Below the pieces are notes generated by a model that ran no database searches, had not been told where the DNA came from, and saw only the letters and a list, made by a program, of their open reading frames with translations. 44,419 nt of DNA, taken from NCBI GenBank assembly GCA_049644865.1, contig JBARSV010000004.1:1-44419 (forward strand). Direction: 5' to 3'. The position numbers and the translations under genes are program-made. How positions within the stretch are numbered: position 1 is the first letter of the stretch; each line of letters begins with the position of its first letter. The stretch is from JAPUDQ01 sp049644865 (lineage in GTDB: Bacteria; Patescibacteriota; Saccharimonadia; Saccharimonadales; Saccharimonadaceae). Below are positions 6,277 to 13,595 of this stretch, in pieces.

Positions 6277-7782
6277 ATTTGAACTTAGAAGGCACTCAGA
6301 GATAACATCAAAGGGTGCTCTTCTCTTATAAAAGAGCTTTTTATCGTCAAATTCCAAGTTCGAAAGTACGATTTTCAAAAGTCGGTTTTTTAGCGGCGCT
6401 TTAGAACTTTCAAACAGCTTACCGGCGTTACGAGATAGTTTTAACAGATAAGCTGCATCGACCGTGAAGCTCTTGTCTTCTGTAGTAACCTGGAACAGTT
6501 TACGTTCCAGGTTTTCTATTTCTTCCTTATTTTTTTGTGCTATTTTGTCATAGTCATCGAGATTAATACGCCCATCGAGCCGGTCTTCATATAGCGCTTC
6601 TAGGCGACCTTTGAGACGGGATATTTCACGTTTCGTTGTTTCTGCCATAGTTTTATAGTAAAGCTGTTCGTTATTATGCTCATCGGCCAGATCCTGCAGG
6701 ATTTGTTTGAGGGTGACATTATCAACCGTCATAGCTTCAATCATTTTCTTTATTTCAACCTCAGCCTCAGCTTCCTTACCGTGTGTTTGGCCACAGTTAT
6801 ATTTTGCTTTTGAACATTGCATGTATGTGAAGCCCTTTTTCTCGTATGACGATATACTGCAGCCACACCGTTTACAGGTCATTATGCCATTGAAAGTAAA
6901 CACTCGCTTTACGTCGCTTCTTGGCTTTGGCCCACCGTTATTACGGCTCTCAGTCACTTTTTGGGCCTCTACGAAGGTCTGTTTACTTATTAGGGTCTGG
7001 TAACGGTGAGGGTACTCTTTTCCTTTATAGCTCATGACGCCGTAATAAAAAGGGTTCTTGAGGATATTCTCGACCATACTGGCACTGATTGGTCTGGCGT
7101 TCCTGCTGTTGCCCAGGAGGCCTTCCTCACGCATCTGGTGTGCTATCATCCGGTAGGATACTCCCAATAGGCGTAGTTCATAGATTTTCGTTATATACGG
7201 TTGACGCGTCGGGTCTGGGACTACGTCCTTTCTCACGAATTTGCCATTATCGTCGTTTGTATCAACATTCAGAAAACCTATCGGCGCCTTACCTGGCCAT
7301 TCTCCTTCGTGTATTTTTTGTTGTATCTTGCGTTTTACGTTGTCGCTGATGGCGGCAGAGTAGTATTCTCCAAAAACCATACCCATTCCTAGCCGTGTTT
7401 TGTCCGCCGCCGGTGAGTCTTGATGAATAAACAGGTTATCTGATGGGAAATGAAGCTCTATCTTACCTTCTTTGACCAAGCCTTTCATAGACTGAACGAT
7501 GTCGCTAGAAGCGTCCCTTGTGAAGCGGTCAATCTTATCAAATACCACGATACAGAAGTTCGGGTACTTTTTGATATTATCAACAATCTCACGAAACTTT
7601 TGGCGGTCTTCCTTGTAGGCAGTTTCGTCAAAGGCATAGTATTCGCTGTTAAGTTTGAGCCTGTTGGTGTAAGCGTCTAGGCGTAGTTTTTGTGCTGGTA
7701 GGGCGTCTGTTTGTCGTGGGTCTGATACACGAGCAATGTTAAACGCTTTGACGCCTTCGTAATCAGTTACTTCATTTTTCAT
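6235..7782 (-). CDS. Large serine recombinase (integrase of the element)
   Basis: The 515-residue protein has an N-terminal resolvase domain: A-R-V-S-D, with the nucleophile Ser near residue 20, and K-I-D-R-F-T-R-D near 85. The recombinase domain follows (G-K-A-P-I-G-F near 165 and P-I-S-A-S-M-V-E-N-I-L-K-N-P-F-Y near 230). A zinc ribbon (C-K-R-C near 300, then two more Cys) and a long coiled coil come next. It catalyses integration and excision through a Ser-DNA intermediate. Its last 13 residues and stop are encoded by the antisense strand of tRNA-Asn, so the C-terminus depends on the integration state. GAAGGAA lies just before the ATG at 7782, and TATAAT at 7808-7813 is a suitable -10. Confidence 0.95.
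   Translation of the reverse strand: MKNEVTDYEGVKAFNIARVSDPRQTDALPAQKLRLDAYTNRLKLNSEYYAFDETAYKEDRQKFREIVDNIKKYPNFCIVVFDKIDRFTRDASSDIVQSMKGLVKEGKIELHFPSDNLFIHQDSPAADKTRLGMGMVFGEYYSAAISDNVKRKIQQKIHEGEWPGKAPIGFLNVDTNDDNGKFVRKDVVPDPTRQPYITKIYELRLLGVSYRMIAHQMREEGLLGNSRNARPISASMVENILKNPFYYGVMSYKGKEYPHRYQTLISKQTFVEAQKVTESRNNGGPKPRSDVKRVFTFNGIMTCKRCGCSISSYEKKGFTYMQCSKAKYNCGQTHGKEAEAEVEIKKMIEAMTVDNVTLKQILQDLADEHNNEQLYYKTMAETTKREISRLKGRLEALYEDRLDGRINLDDYDKIAQKNKEEIENLERKLFQVTTEDKSFTVDAAYLLKLSRNAGKLFESSKAPLKNRLLKIVLSNLEFDDKKLFYKRRAPFDVISECLLSSNWLRRLDSNQRPID
6259..6270 (+). other. Candidate attL core within tRNA-Asn
   Basis: ATCCAGCCGCCG spans the end of the T-loop, the T-stem 3' strand and most of the 3' acceptor strand. 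The identical 12-mer at 18050-18061 is in the same orientation. On the minus strand the core is exactly four codons of the recombinase reading frame. Confidence 0.5.
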
Positions 7783-7807
7783 AGTGGCTATTCCTTCTCA
7801 TAGTTGA

Positions 7808-7813
7808 ATTATA
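7808..7813 (-). promoter_or_regulatory. Candidate -10 box of the recombinase gene
   Basis: TATAAT on the minus strand lies 25 nt before the recombinase ATG, in the 69-bp gap after the rep gene. The good Shine-Dalgarno (GAAGGAA) lies between. This would let the recombinase be expressed separately from the upstream rep operon. Confidence 0.45.
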
Positions 7814-7851
7814 GTAATATTTGATGATATTTGCTACTAATACTTTATAAT

Positions 7852-8976
7852 TTACAGCGTATAATCGTCAATACTCACAGGTTTCATTTCTGTCAGTGTG
7901 GCTTCTATATGTAGTAAAGTTTTGAGTTGGGTCTTGGTAGGTGGCGAGCGTCCGTTGCGTTTGTATCGGTAGTAGGTGTGCTTACCAAATAATTCTTCTA
8001 TGACATTACGAACATAGCGTTCGTCATCGTGGTCTTTGCGTATCATAGCGAGCATTACGGCAAAGGCTGTTTCGGCTGGCTTGGCGTATGGATATGATTG
8101 CTTGTACGAAATAAGGTTTTGTTCAGCAGTGTCTAGTACGGCAAATGGTGCTTTGGGTAGTTCATCAAATATGTTCTTCCAGTGCCGTAGCAGTACCCTG
8201 CGTGATATGTCGGTTTTGAAAAGTGTGCGAAAAGTAATGTCGGTACTATCAAGACCAATAACTTTTAGTTCTTTGCGTAGTTTAGCAACGCCATTTAGTC
8301 GTATCTCAAAACGAGCAACACTGACTGTCTTTTGCTTTTCTAATTCGTCTAGTAGGCTCAACTGTGTATAACCGCCTTTTTCGTAACTACGCTTTTCACT
8401 AACTTTGTTTTGGCGTAAATCAGCAACCTTATCATAGAAGGCAATATCAAGGCTGTTGGTGTGTATGTGATAGACGTGTCCGCCGTTCCTGAAGTTGGTA
8501 TGCTGAACATCGTAACGGCGTGATATGTCGGCTTTACGCAGTATTTCTGTAATAGTTGAAACTGGTGTGTGGTCATCAAACACGATGTTTTTTGAGTAGT
8601 CTATCTTGCCCACTTGGGCGTTAGCCAATAGGTGCGGAAATACCCAAACGCCATAAGTCGTGCGTAGCACTTCCGACAGCTTGGCAATAACGGCGTCAAA
8701 GTCGGCGTCCTTTAGTTCCGTGAAGTTGTTGCTGAACAGTAGCTTCGGTGCGGAAAACTCAACGGCAAGTTGATACGACTTGATATGCCTACCTCTTGGT
8801 CGTTCGGTATACGTAAGGCGTGGTTGGTAAATGCCTAGTTTCTTATAGGCACTACTTGGGTTGTTGTATGCCACGAAGACACCTTTGGTGGCGTCTACAT
8901 TAGTGAACAGTTTGGCTTCCGTTACCCATTTCGGCTGACTGCTATAAGTCAGAAGTATTTTTACCGTGTCTATCAT
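7852..8976 (-). CDS. Rolling-circle replication initiator-like protein (filamentous phage gpII/CRI-type)
   Basis: The 374-residue protein opens with M-I-D-T-V-K-I, the typical beginning of phage/plasmid gpII- and CRI-type replication proteins. It contains a G-H-V-Y-H-I-H stretch and then F-Y-D-K-V-A-D-L near residue 180, which resembles the conserved Y-x-K segment of that family. These proteins nick one strand at an origin with a Tyr. I infer that the excised circle replicates by rolling circle. The SD AAGGAAG is well spaced from the ATG at 8976, and the gene overlaps the SpoVG-like gene by 35 bp. The family call is from motif recognition and is moderate. Confidence 0.6.
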   Translation of the reverse strand: MIDTVKILLTYSSQPKWVTEAKLFTNVDATKGVFVAYNNPSSAYKKLGIYQPRLTYTERPRGRHIKSYQLAVEFSAPKLLFSNNFTELKDADFDAVIAKLSEVLRTTYGVWVFPHLLANAQVGKIDYSKNIVFDDHTPVSTITEILRKADISRRYDVQHTNFRNGGHVYHIHTNSLDIAFYDKVADLRQNKVSEKRSYEKGGYTQLSLLDELEKQKTVSVARFEIRLNGVAKLRKELKVIGLDSTDITFRTLFKTDISRRVLLRHWKNIFDELPKAPFAVLDTAEQNLISYKQSYPYAKPAETAFAVMLAMIRKDHDDERYVRNVIEELFGKHTYYRYKRNGRSPPTKTQLKTLLHIEATLTEMKPVSIDDYTL

Positions 8977-9241
8977 TGCTACTTCCTTGAAACAGTTCGC
9001 TACATTTCTTGAATACGGCGTCTTCTATGAGCCTGCTAGTTGGTCGGTTGATTGGGTAATGATAACCAACTGACTTATTGCCCACTTGTTTAGTCGGGTA
9101 TAGAAGGCGATATGAGCCGTCCAGTTTGGTGTAAACGGCAATAGAGTTTAGGTAGATACTGTCGTCTATAACTACGCTGGCTATGGCTATCAAGCCTTTG
9201 TTTGGCTTGACTGGTGTTACATTGACTTCGCTTACGACCAT
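8942..9241 (-). CDS. SpoVG-like protein
   Basis: The 99-residue protein follows the SpoVG pattern: V-x-x-V-T-P-V-K near the start, A-I-A-S-V-V-I-D-D-S-I-Y-L-N-S-I-A-V-Y, Y-P-T-K, then H-P-I-N-like Y-H-Y-P-I-N-R-P-T-S and I-E-D-A-V-F. SpoVG proteins bind nucleic acid and tune gene expression, and related genes sit beside replication genes in Gram-positive mobile elements. Here the gene lies directly upstream of the rep-like gene and overlaps it by 35 bp. Its ATG overlaps the end of the 50-codon gene upstream (stop at 9232-9234). I infer a role in regulating element replication. Confidence 0.8.
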   Translation of the reverse strand: MVVSEVNVTPVKPNKGLIAIASVVIDDSIYLNSIAVYTKLDGSYRLLYPTKQVGNKSVGYHYPINRPTSRLIEDAVFKKCSELFQGSSNDRHGKNTSDL

Positions 9242-9384
9242 CGCTTGCGTTGCCTTTCTAAATCTTTTTCAATGTCTTTGTTTGTTGCCCACTTACAGGC
9301 AATGGCAAGACCGTAGGCTAGGCTATTAGCCCATCGGCTCAAATGAAAAGTTACTACCGCTAGTATGTGATAAAACGCTTTCAC
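9232..9384 (-). CDS. Small protein of 50 residues, unknown
   Basis: A GTG at 9384 follows a perfect AAAGGAGG Shine-Dalgarno (9392-9399) at 7-nt spacing, the strongest ribosome-binding site in the element. The product begins with a hydrophobic stretch (F-Y-H-I-L-A-V-V-T-F) and ends in a highly charged, basic tail rich in K, R, D and E. The stop overlaps the start of the SpoVG-like gene, and the front overlaps the end of the preceding 70-codon gene, so all sit in one operon. It is too short to assign to a family. It could be a small membrane protein or an adaptor for the SpoVG/Rep pair. Confidence 0.65.
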   Translation of the reverse strand: MKAFYHILAVVTFHLSRWANSLAYGLAIACKWATNKDIEKDLERQRKRWS

Positions 9385-9538
9385 TACTTTGCCTCCTTTC
9401 GTTACTTTTGTTGGTCATATCGGCTTCCAAAAGAGCGTCAAGAAACTTGGCGAGATTGAATTGCTCGTCTTCGTCTAATACCAATTCAGGCTCGTAAATG
9501 ACGGCTGAGTTTGGCTTTGGCTCTATTTGGTTGTCCAT
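9326..9538 (-). CDS. Small acidic protein, unknown
   Basis: The 70-residue protein has a Glu/Asp-rich middle (E-L-V-L-D-E-D-E-Q-F) and one predicted amphipathic helix (A-K-F-L-D-A-L-L-E-A-D). The rest is polar and probably disordered. The ATG at 9538 overlaps a palindrome (9536-9550), and GGAAG sits only one base before the start, so a repressor bound there could also block translation initiation. It lies in the leftward operon between the 250-residue protein and the 50-residue gene. No family is recognised. A spurious reading is possible but operon fit argues for a real gene. Confidence 0.5.
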   Translation of the reverse strand: MDNQIEPKPNSAVIYEPELVLDEDEQFNLAKFLDALLEADMTNKSNERRQSSESVLSHTSGSNFSFEPMG

Positions 9539-9550
9539 ACTTCCAGTATG
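9536..9550. promoter_or_regulatory. Palindrome (operator candidate) at the start of the 70-codon gene
   Basis: CATACT-TCC-AGTATG is a perfect 6-bp inverted repeat with a 3-bp centre. It is closely related to the palindrome at 10345-10360 (AATACTTCCAAGTATT). Two near-identical sites upstream of two leftward genes suggest one regulator encoded on the element. Confidence 0.5.
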
Positions 9551-9574
9551 TGAAAGTAGGTGTCCGCAGACGTC

Positions 9575-10327
9575 TTATAGAGGTAATTCTACGTATTTGG
9601 TATTGAACCAGAGTTTTTTATCAACAAAATCAAATAACTTTTCAACACCTGTCGCTTTTTCAACGGTTTTGTTCAGTGAAGCAACCTTGTTATAGAAAGC
9701 CTTCTTATCGGTAGTGCCTAATAGCTCCATTATGTCGCCTTTTTCAACAGGGCGTCTGACTGGGCGTCCGTCCCAAAATAACTTTTTACATATAATCTCA
9801 TTATCACTGTCGGCAACGAGCCTAATTTGGGTATTGGCAAATGTAATAGTCCGTTTCTTACGGTCATAGCGTGGCTCAATCAGTTTCATCAAGTCGCTAT
9901 TTTGTGCCTGTTGGCTTTGGGCTTGAAGTATCTGTTCCAGTAAAGCGGTTTGTCTGACTTGGTTATCAACCATTGTCGTGTCTGGCGTGAAGTCAATGTC
10001 ATCAAAGTTTGGTCGGTAGGTTTCAATCGGCGGTAACGAGATGTCGGACATCATAGACAAGGCTGGCGACTTCGGAATATCGGGCATAAGCGAGCGTATG
10101 TCGGGTATTGAAACGCCCTTTACCATACTAGCCAGTTGGGAACTTATACCCTTTGTGGCTTCTCTTATACTGTCGTTTGCTTGTGTGAGTGATTTTTGTT
10201 GTGAAGGTGTCAGTGTAGTAGGGTCTTGCTTGGAAAGTTTTTGCCACTCGCCAACTGACAGCCCCTTACTGTATTTCGGGTCATCTAGGTTTAGTGAAAC
10301 TTCTTTACTACTTTTGTCATCTGCCAT
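9575..10327 (-). CDS. Element protein with disordered N-terminus and winged-helix-like C-terminus, unknown
   Basis: The 250-residue protein has a Ser/Pro/Gln-rich first half with low hydrophobicity. A compact C-terminal part of about 100 residues then follows (I-T-F-A-N-T-Q-I-R through F-V-D-K-K-L-W-F-N). Its order of beta strands, helix (M-E-L-L-G), helix (K-A-F-Y-N-K-V-A-S-L-N-K) and a terminal beta pair resembles a winged-helix fold as in response-regulator effector domains. No named family is recognised. It is the first gene of the leftward operon and starts downstream of the palindromic operator region shared with the excisionase-like gene. It may be a replication or regulatory protein, but this is inferred from position only. 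Confidence 0.7.
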   Translation of the reverse strand: MADDKSSKEVSLNLDDPKYSKGLSVGEWQKLSKQDPTTLTPSQQKSLTQANDSIREATKGISSQLASMVKGVSIPDIRSLMPDIPKSPALSMMSDISLPPIETYRPNFDDIDFTPDTTMVDNQVRQTALLEQILQAQSQQAQNSDLMKLIEPRYDRKKRTITFANTQIRLVADSDNEIICKKLFWDGRPVRRPVEKGDIMELLGTTDKKAFYNKVASLNKTVEKATGVEKLFDFVDKKLWFNTKYVELPL

Positions 10328-10344
10328 TTCGCTACGTCTTTCCC

Positions 10345-10360
10345 AATACTTCCAAGTATT
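10345..10360. promoter_or_regulatory. Operator candidate in the divergent promoter region
   Basis: AATACTT-CC-AAGTATT is a perfect 7-bp inverted repeat. It overlaps a second one, AAGTA-TTTGG-TACTT (10354-10368). The 60-bp gap between the leftward operon and the rightward excisionase-like gene also holds a leftward TATAAT (10369-10374) and a rightward TATGAT (10373-10378). A protein bound here would control both directions. A related site is at 9536-9550. Confidence 0.6.
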
Positions 10361-10387
10361 TGGTACTTATTATATGATATTGGTAGT

Positions 10388-10576
10388 ATGAACGCTAAAA
10401 ATGACGAACCTGAATACCTGACACTTGCCCAAGCGAGCAAGTTTTTACAAGTCAGTCAGCCAACGCTTCGTAATTGGGACAGAAACGGCACACTGAAGGC
10501 GTTCCGTCTAGGAACACGCAAGGCTATGCGGTACAAAAAAGCCGACTTGATAAAGTTTATTGAGGGTAAAAAATGA
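10388..10576 (+). CDS. Excisionase/AlpA-like HTH protein
   Basis: The 62-residue protein is a complete MerR/AlpA-type helix-turn-helix: Y-L-T-L-A-Q-A-S-K-F-L-Q-V-S-Q-P-T-L-R-N-W-D-R-N-G-T-L with a wing R-L-G-T-R-K-A-M-R-Y. It ends in L-I-K-F-I-E-G-K-K. Proteins of this size act as recombination directionality factors or as regulators in integrative elements. The start lies 9 nt after a TATGAT -10 box, so the leader is very short. It overlaps the next gene by 4 bp (ATGA). Confidence 0.85.
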   Translation: MNAKNDEPEYLTLAQASKFLQVSQPTLRNWDRNGTLKAFRLGTRKAMRYKKADLIKFIEGKK

Positions 10577-11511
10577 AAGCCCTTGTCTTTGACCCTCTTT
10601 GGAACACACTAATAAGTGATGAGTTGAAAGCTCAAATTGCGAGTAGTGGACTTGAAGTTATAGTAACGACAGATATAGCACCACTTTCAGCCAATAAAGA
10701 ATTGTTTGCTGGCAGTGATGAGCGTATTTTGTGTATCAACCCCGATTACGTTAGCTGGAAGGTGTCCGCAGACGACTATAAAGATATACCAAACTTGAAA
10801 GGCATTTTTGGTTTAGCCACATCGTATCACTGGATTGACGCTAGTTACGCTAACGCAAACAACATACCGATTTGTAATATACGTAATTTCTCAACGCAAG
10901 CAGTTGCGGAGTGGGCTGTCACAATGTTATTCAATTTAGCCCGACAGACGCCACGACTTATCAAAGATGGCTTTCCGCTAGATTTTGATAAAGATTTTAT
11001 GAAATATAGAGGCATTGAACTGCGTGGCAAAACGGCTGGTATAGTTGGCTTGGGTCATAACGGCGAAGCCATAGCAGAACGTTTGAAGGGTCTTGGTCTA
11101 AATGTAGTGTACTGGTCAAAGAATACACGTAATGACAACTACACATATAGCGAACTAAAAGATATTTTTGCCAATGCTGACGTGATAGTTCCTGCTTTTG
11201 CACATAACGAAGAAACTGACGCAATTATTACCGATGAACTATTGGGTAAGATGAAGCCGTCCGCAATAGTCGTAGATATTATTGAATTGAAGAATAAAGA
11301 CAAACTTATTGAAATGGTCAAAGCTGGCAAACTCTTTGGTTATGGCTTTGAAGCAGAGCCTAAAACTTTCGCAGAATACGAAGGCAATATCTGGTCAGCA
11401 CCTGCTTATGCGTGGGTAACAGACGGTTCAATGAACAACTCAATGACTAAATTGGTTGAAAATATGGTCAACGCCGTCAAAGGCAACTTTCCAAATAGGG
11501 TCAACCAGTAA
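10573..11511 (+). CDS. D-2-hydroxyacid dehydrogenase homologue lacking catalytic Arg and His
   Basis: The 312-residue protein has the fold of NAD-dependent D-2-hydroxyacid dehydrogenases. The Rossmann motif G-L-G-H-N-G is near 159-164, followed by V-V-Y-W-S-K. The interdomain helix with S-T-Q-A-V-A-E-W-A is near 107. In the usual N-x-A-R-G motif the protein instead reads D-I-I-E-L (about 235-239), so the catalytic Arg is Glu. The catalytic Glu region is kept (F-E-A-E-P). The usual P-H motif reads P-A-Y, so the acid/base His is Tyr. It may be an NAD(H)-binding protein without dehydrogenase activity, or one with altered chemistry. It is translationally coupled (ATGA) to the excisionase-like gene and has a GAGGG Shine-Dalgarno. 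Confidence 0.85.
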   Translation: MKALVFDPLWNTLISDELKAQIASSGLEVIVTTDIAPLSANKELFAGSDERILCINPDYVSWKVSADDYKDIPNLKGIFGLATSYHWIDASYANANNIPICNIRNFSTQAVAEWAVTMLFNLARQTPRLIKDGFPLDFDKDFMKYRGIELRGKTAGIVGLGHNGEAIAERLKGLGLNVVYWSKNTRNDNYTYSELKDIFANADVIVPAFAHNEETDAIITDELLGKMKPSAIVVDIIELKNKDKLIEMVKAGKLFGYGFEAEPKTFAEYEGNIWSAPAYAWVTDGSMNNSMTKLVENMVNAVKGNFPNRVNQ

Positions 11512-11519
11512 ACCAACAC

Positions 11520-11753
11520 TTATAAACCAGTAAAAAAGTCCGCAACGCTAACATCTAACTGCTTTGCCAACACGAACAAGGTAGATAGTTTTGGGCTTCT
11601 ACGACCCTGCTCAATATAGCCAATTGAAACTCTGTCCAAATCGGACAAATACGCAAGTTTTTCTTGCGAGTAACCTTTGGCTTCACGAAGTTCTTGTATT
11701 CTACGACCAAGTTTTACAGTGAAGGCGTCAAATGCTTTATTAGCGTATGCCAT
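11520..11753 (-). CDS. XRE-family regulator, controller (C) protein-like
   Basis: The 77-residue helix-turn-helix protein reads L-G-R-R-I-Q-E-L-R-E, S-Q-E-K-L-A-Y-L-S-D-L-D-R-V-S-I-G-Y-I-E-Q-G-R-R-S-P, L-S-T-L-F-V-L-A-K-Q-L-D-V-S. That is the compact single-domain pattern of restriction-modification controller proteins. I chose ATG 11753 over an in-frame TTG at 11774. It is divergent from the type III mod gene, and the gap of about 130 bp holds three inverted repeats that suit a dimeric controller. It probably times or limits expression of the restriction-modification genes. Confidence 0.85.
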   Translation of the reverse strand: MAYANKAFDAFTVKLGRRIQELREAKGYSQEKLAYLSDLDRVSIGYIEQGRRSPKLSTLFVLAKQLDVSVADFFTGL

Positions 11754-11789
11754 AGTAGTTATTTTCGCTGTCAAAGATGTCGAACACTA

Positions 11790-11863
11790 CTAACAGAGAG
11801 TTAGCAAAATAAGTGATAATTTGTTATATTTGATAACAGATGGTTCGCTAACAGATTGTTAGC
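11790..11863. promoter_or_regulatory. Three-site operator region between controller gene and mod
   Basis: Three inverted repeats share a 5-bp spacer: CTAAC-N5-GTTAG (11790-11804), TGTTAT-N5-ATAACA (11822-11838) and GCTAAC-N5-GTTAGC (11847-11863). The mod -10 candidate (TATATA, 11865-11870) directly follows the last one, so binding there should affect mod transcription. Confidence 0.7.
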
Positions 11864-11885
11864 ATATATAAGGAAGTAACAGCAG

Positions 11886-13595
11886 ATGGCACAAAAAGGC
11901 AGATACACCGAATTACCGAATAAAATTGGTTTATACAGCACTAGCAGGGGCAGTTTTATCAAGAACGACAACGATGTTGTTTTGAGCTTTCCATTCAAGG
12001 ACGCCGTACTGGAAGCAGGTATGAGTAAAGAAGATGTGGGGCGTGATGAACGCTTTTTACATCAGGAGCTAGACAGCAAGGACATTGACACGCTTGAAGA
12101 ACCAAAGGTGCTGACTAACTTCCGCTATGTTGATAAGGACGGCGAAAGACTGCTAACTGCGAGTAGCGATGTTTCTTTCTTTGACGATGACGGCAACCTT
12201 ACGCAAAACCTGCTTATCAAGGGCAATAACCTTTTGGCACTCTATACCCTGCGTGAGAAGTTGGCTGGCAAAGTGAAGTTTATTTACATTGACCCACCTT
12301 ATAACACACGCACAGATGCTAATACGTTTGCCTACAACAATAATTTCAATCACAGTTCGTGGCTTACTTTTATGCGTAACAGGCTGGAAGTTGCCAAAGA
12401 ACTACTTACCGAAGACGGTATGATTTTTATAGACATTGACCACTACGAACTGTTTTATCTGGGCGTTTTGGCTGATGAGATTTTTGGCTTTGAGAATAGA
12501 ATTGGTGTTTTGGCGGTAGTAAACAATCTTGGCGGACGTTTCAATAAGTTCTTTTCACAGGCACACGAAAATAAGATTGTGTATGCCAAAAATGCTGAAA
12601 AGGCAGAGATAAAAGAGTTGGTACTTGATAATTCAGACCGCTTCCAACTTGAAGACGAACTAGGTAGATACAAAAGACGTGCCTTACAGCGTAGTGGCGA
12701 TGGTTCTTTGCGTGAAGACCGACCCACGATGTTTTACCCTATTTTCTACAACCCAGACACGCAGGACATTACAACGAGTAAGCCGTCATCTGATGGCTAC
12801 GTAGAGATACTGCCTATTGACACCAACGGCGTTGAAAGACGATGGCGTTGGGGTAAGGCTATGGTTGAAGAAAAGTGGCAAACAGAGATAGAAGCACGAA
12901 AGGTTGATGGCGAGTATAGACTATTTACCAAAGACCGTATGAAAGGCGAAAAGCCTAAAACGGTTTGGTTCAAGCCTGAATACTCTGGTGCGTCTGGCAC
13001 AGGAAGTCTGAAAGACTTGCTTGGCGAAAAGGCTTTTAGTTACCCGAAGGCAGTAGCGTTAGTAAAAGACAGCATACAAATCAGCACAGAACCTAATGAC
13101 ATCGTGCTGGACTTCTTTGGTGGTTCAGGCACTACCGCACAGGCTGTAATGGCTCAAAATGCCGAAGATGGGGGTAGCCGTAAGTTTATCTTGATTGAGC
13201 AAATGAACTATGTAAACAATGTTACTTTCAAGCGTTTAGAGAACGCCATAAAGAAGTATTACGGCGACACCTCGTTTGTATATTTTGAGTTGAAGAAATA
13301 CAACCAAGAATACCTTGACGCCATTATGGAAGCCACGAGCATAAAGGAACTGGAAGACTTGTATGTTGATATGCGTAACAACGCCTTCTTGAAGTTTTGG
13401 TTTGACCGTGCCGAGTTTGAGAAAGACGAAAACTTCCGAAACAAAGATTTAGATGGTCGCAAGCAGGCACTTGCCGACATACTAGATGAAAACCAACTAT
13501 ACCTAAACTACGCCGATATGAACGATACACGTCATACAGTGTCGTCAGACGAGAAGGCACTAACGGACAAGTTCTATGGCGAAGACAAAAACTAA
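11886..13595 (+). CDS. mod: Type III restriction-modification Mod subunit (adenine-N6 DNA methyltransferase)
   Basis: The 569-residue protein has methyltransferase motif IV D-P-P-Y near residue 136 and motif I F-F-G-G-S-G-T-T near 408, in the beta-group order typical of type III Mod. The target recognition region lies between them (about 190-370). It methylates adenine in an asymmetric site and is needed for recognition by Res. AAGGAAG lies 9 nt before the ATG at 11886. The gene overlaps res by 20 bp. Its promoter lies in the operator region controlled by the neighbouring XRE protein. No simple-sequence phase-variation tract is visible in it. Confidence 0.95.
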   Translation: MAQKGRYTELPNKIGLYSTSRGSFIKNDNDVVLSFPFKDAVLEAGMSKEDVGRDERFLHQELDSKDIDTLEEPKVLTNFRYVDKDGERLLTASSDVSFFDDDGNLTQNLLIKGNNLLALYTLREKLAGKVKFIYIDPPYNTRTDANTFAYNNNFNHSSWLTFMRNRLEVAKELLTEDGMIFIDIDHYELFYLGVLADEIFGFENRIGVLAVVNNLGGRFNKFFSQAHENKIVYAKNAEKAEIKELVLDNSDRFQLEDELGRYKRRALQRSGDGSLREDRPTMFYPIFYNPDTQDITTSKPSSDGYVEILPIDTNGVERRWRWGKAMVEEKWQTEIEARKVDGEYRLFTKDRMKGEKPKTVWFKPEYSGASGTGSLKDLLGEKAFSYPKAVALVKDSIQISTEPNDIVLDFFGGSGTTAQAVMAQNAEDGGSRKFILIEQMNYVNNVTFKRLENAIKKYYGDTSFVYFELKKYNQEYLDAIMEATSIKELEDLYVDMRNNAFLKFWFDRAEFEKDENFRNKDLDGRKQALADILDENQLYLNYADMNDTRHTVSSDEKALTDKFYGEDKN

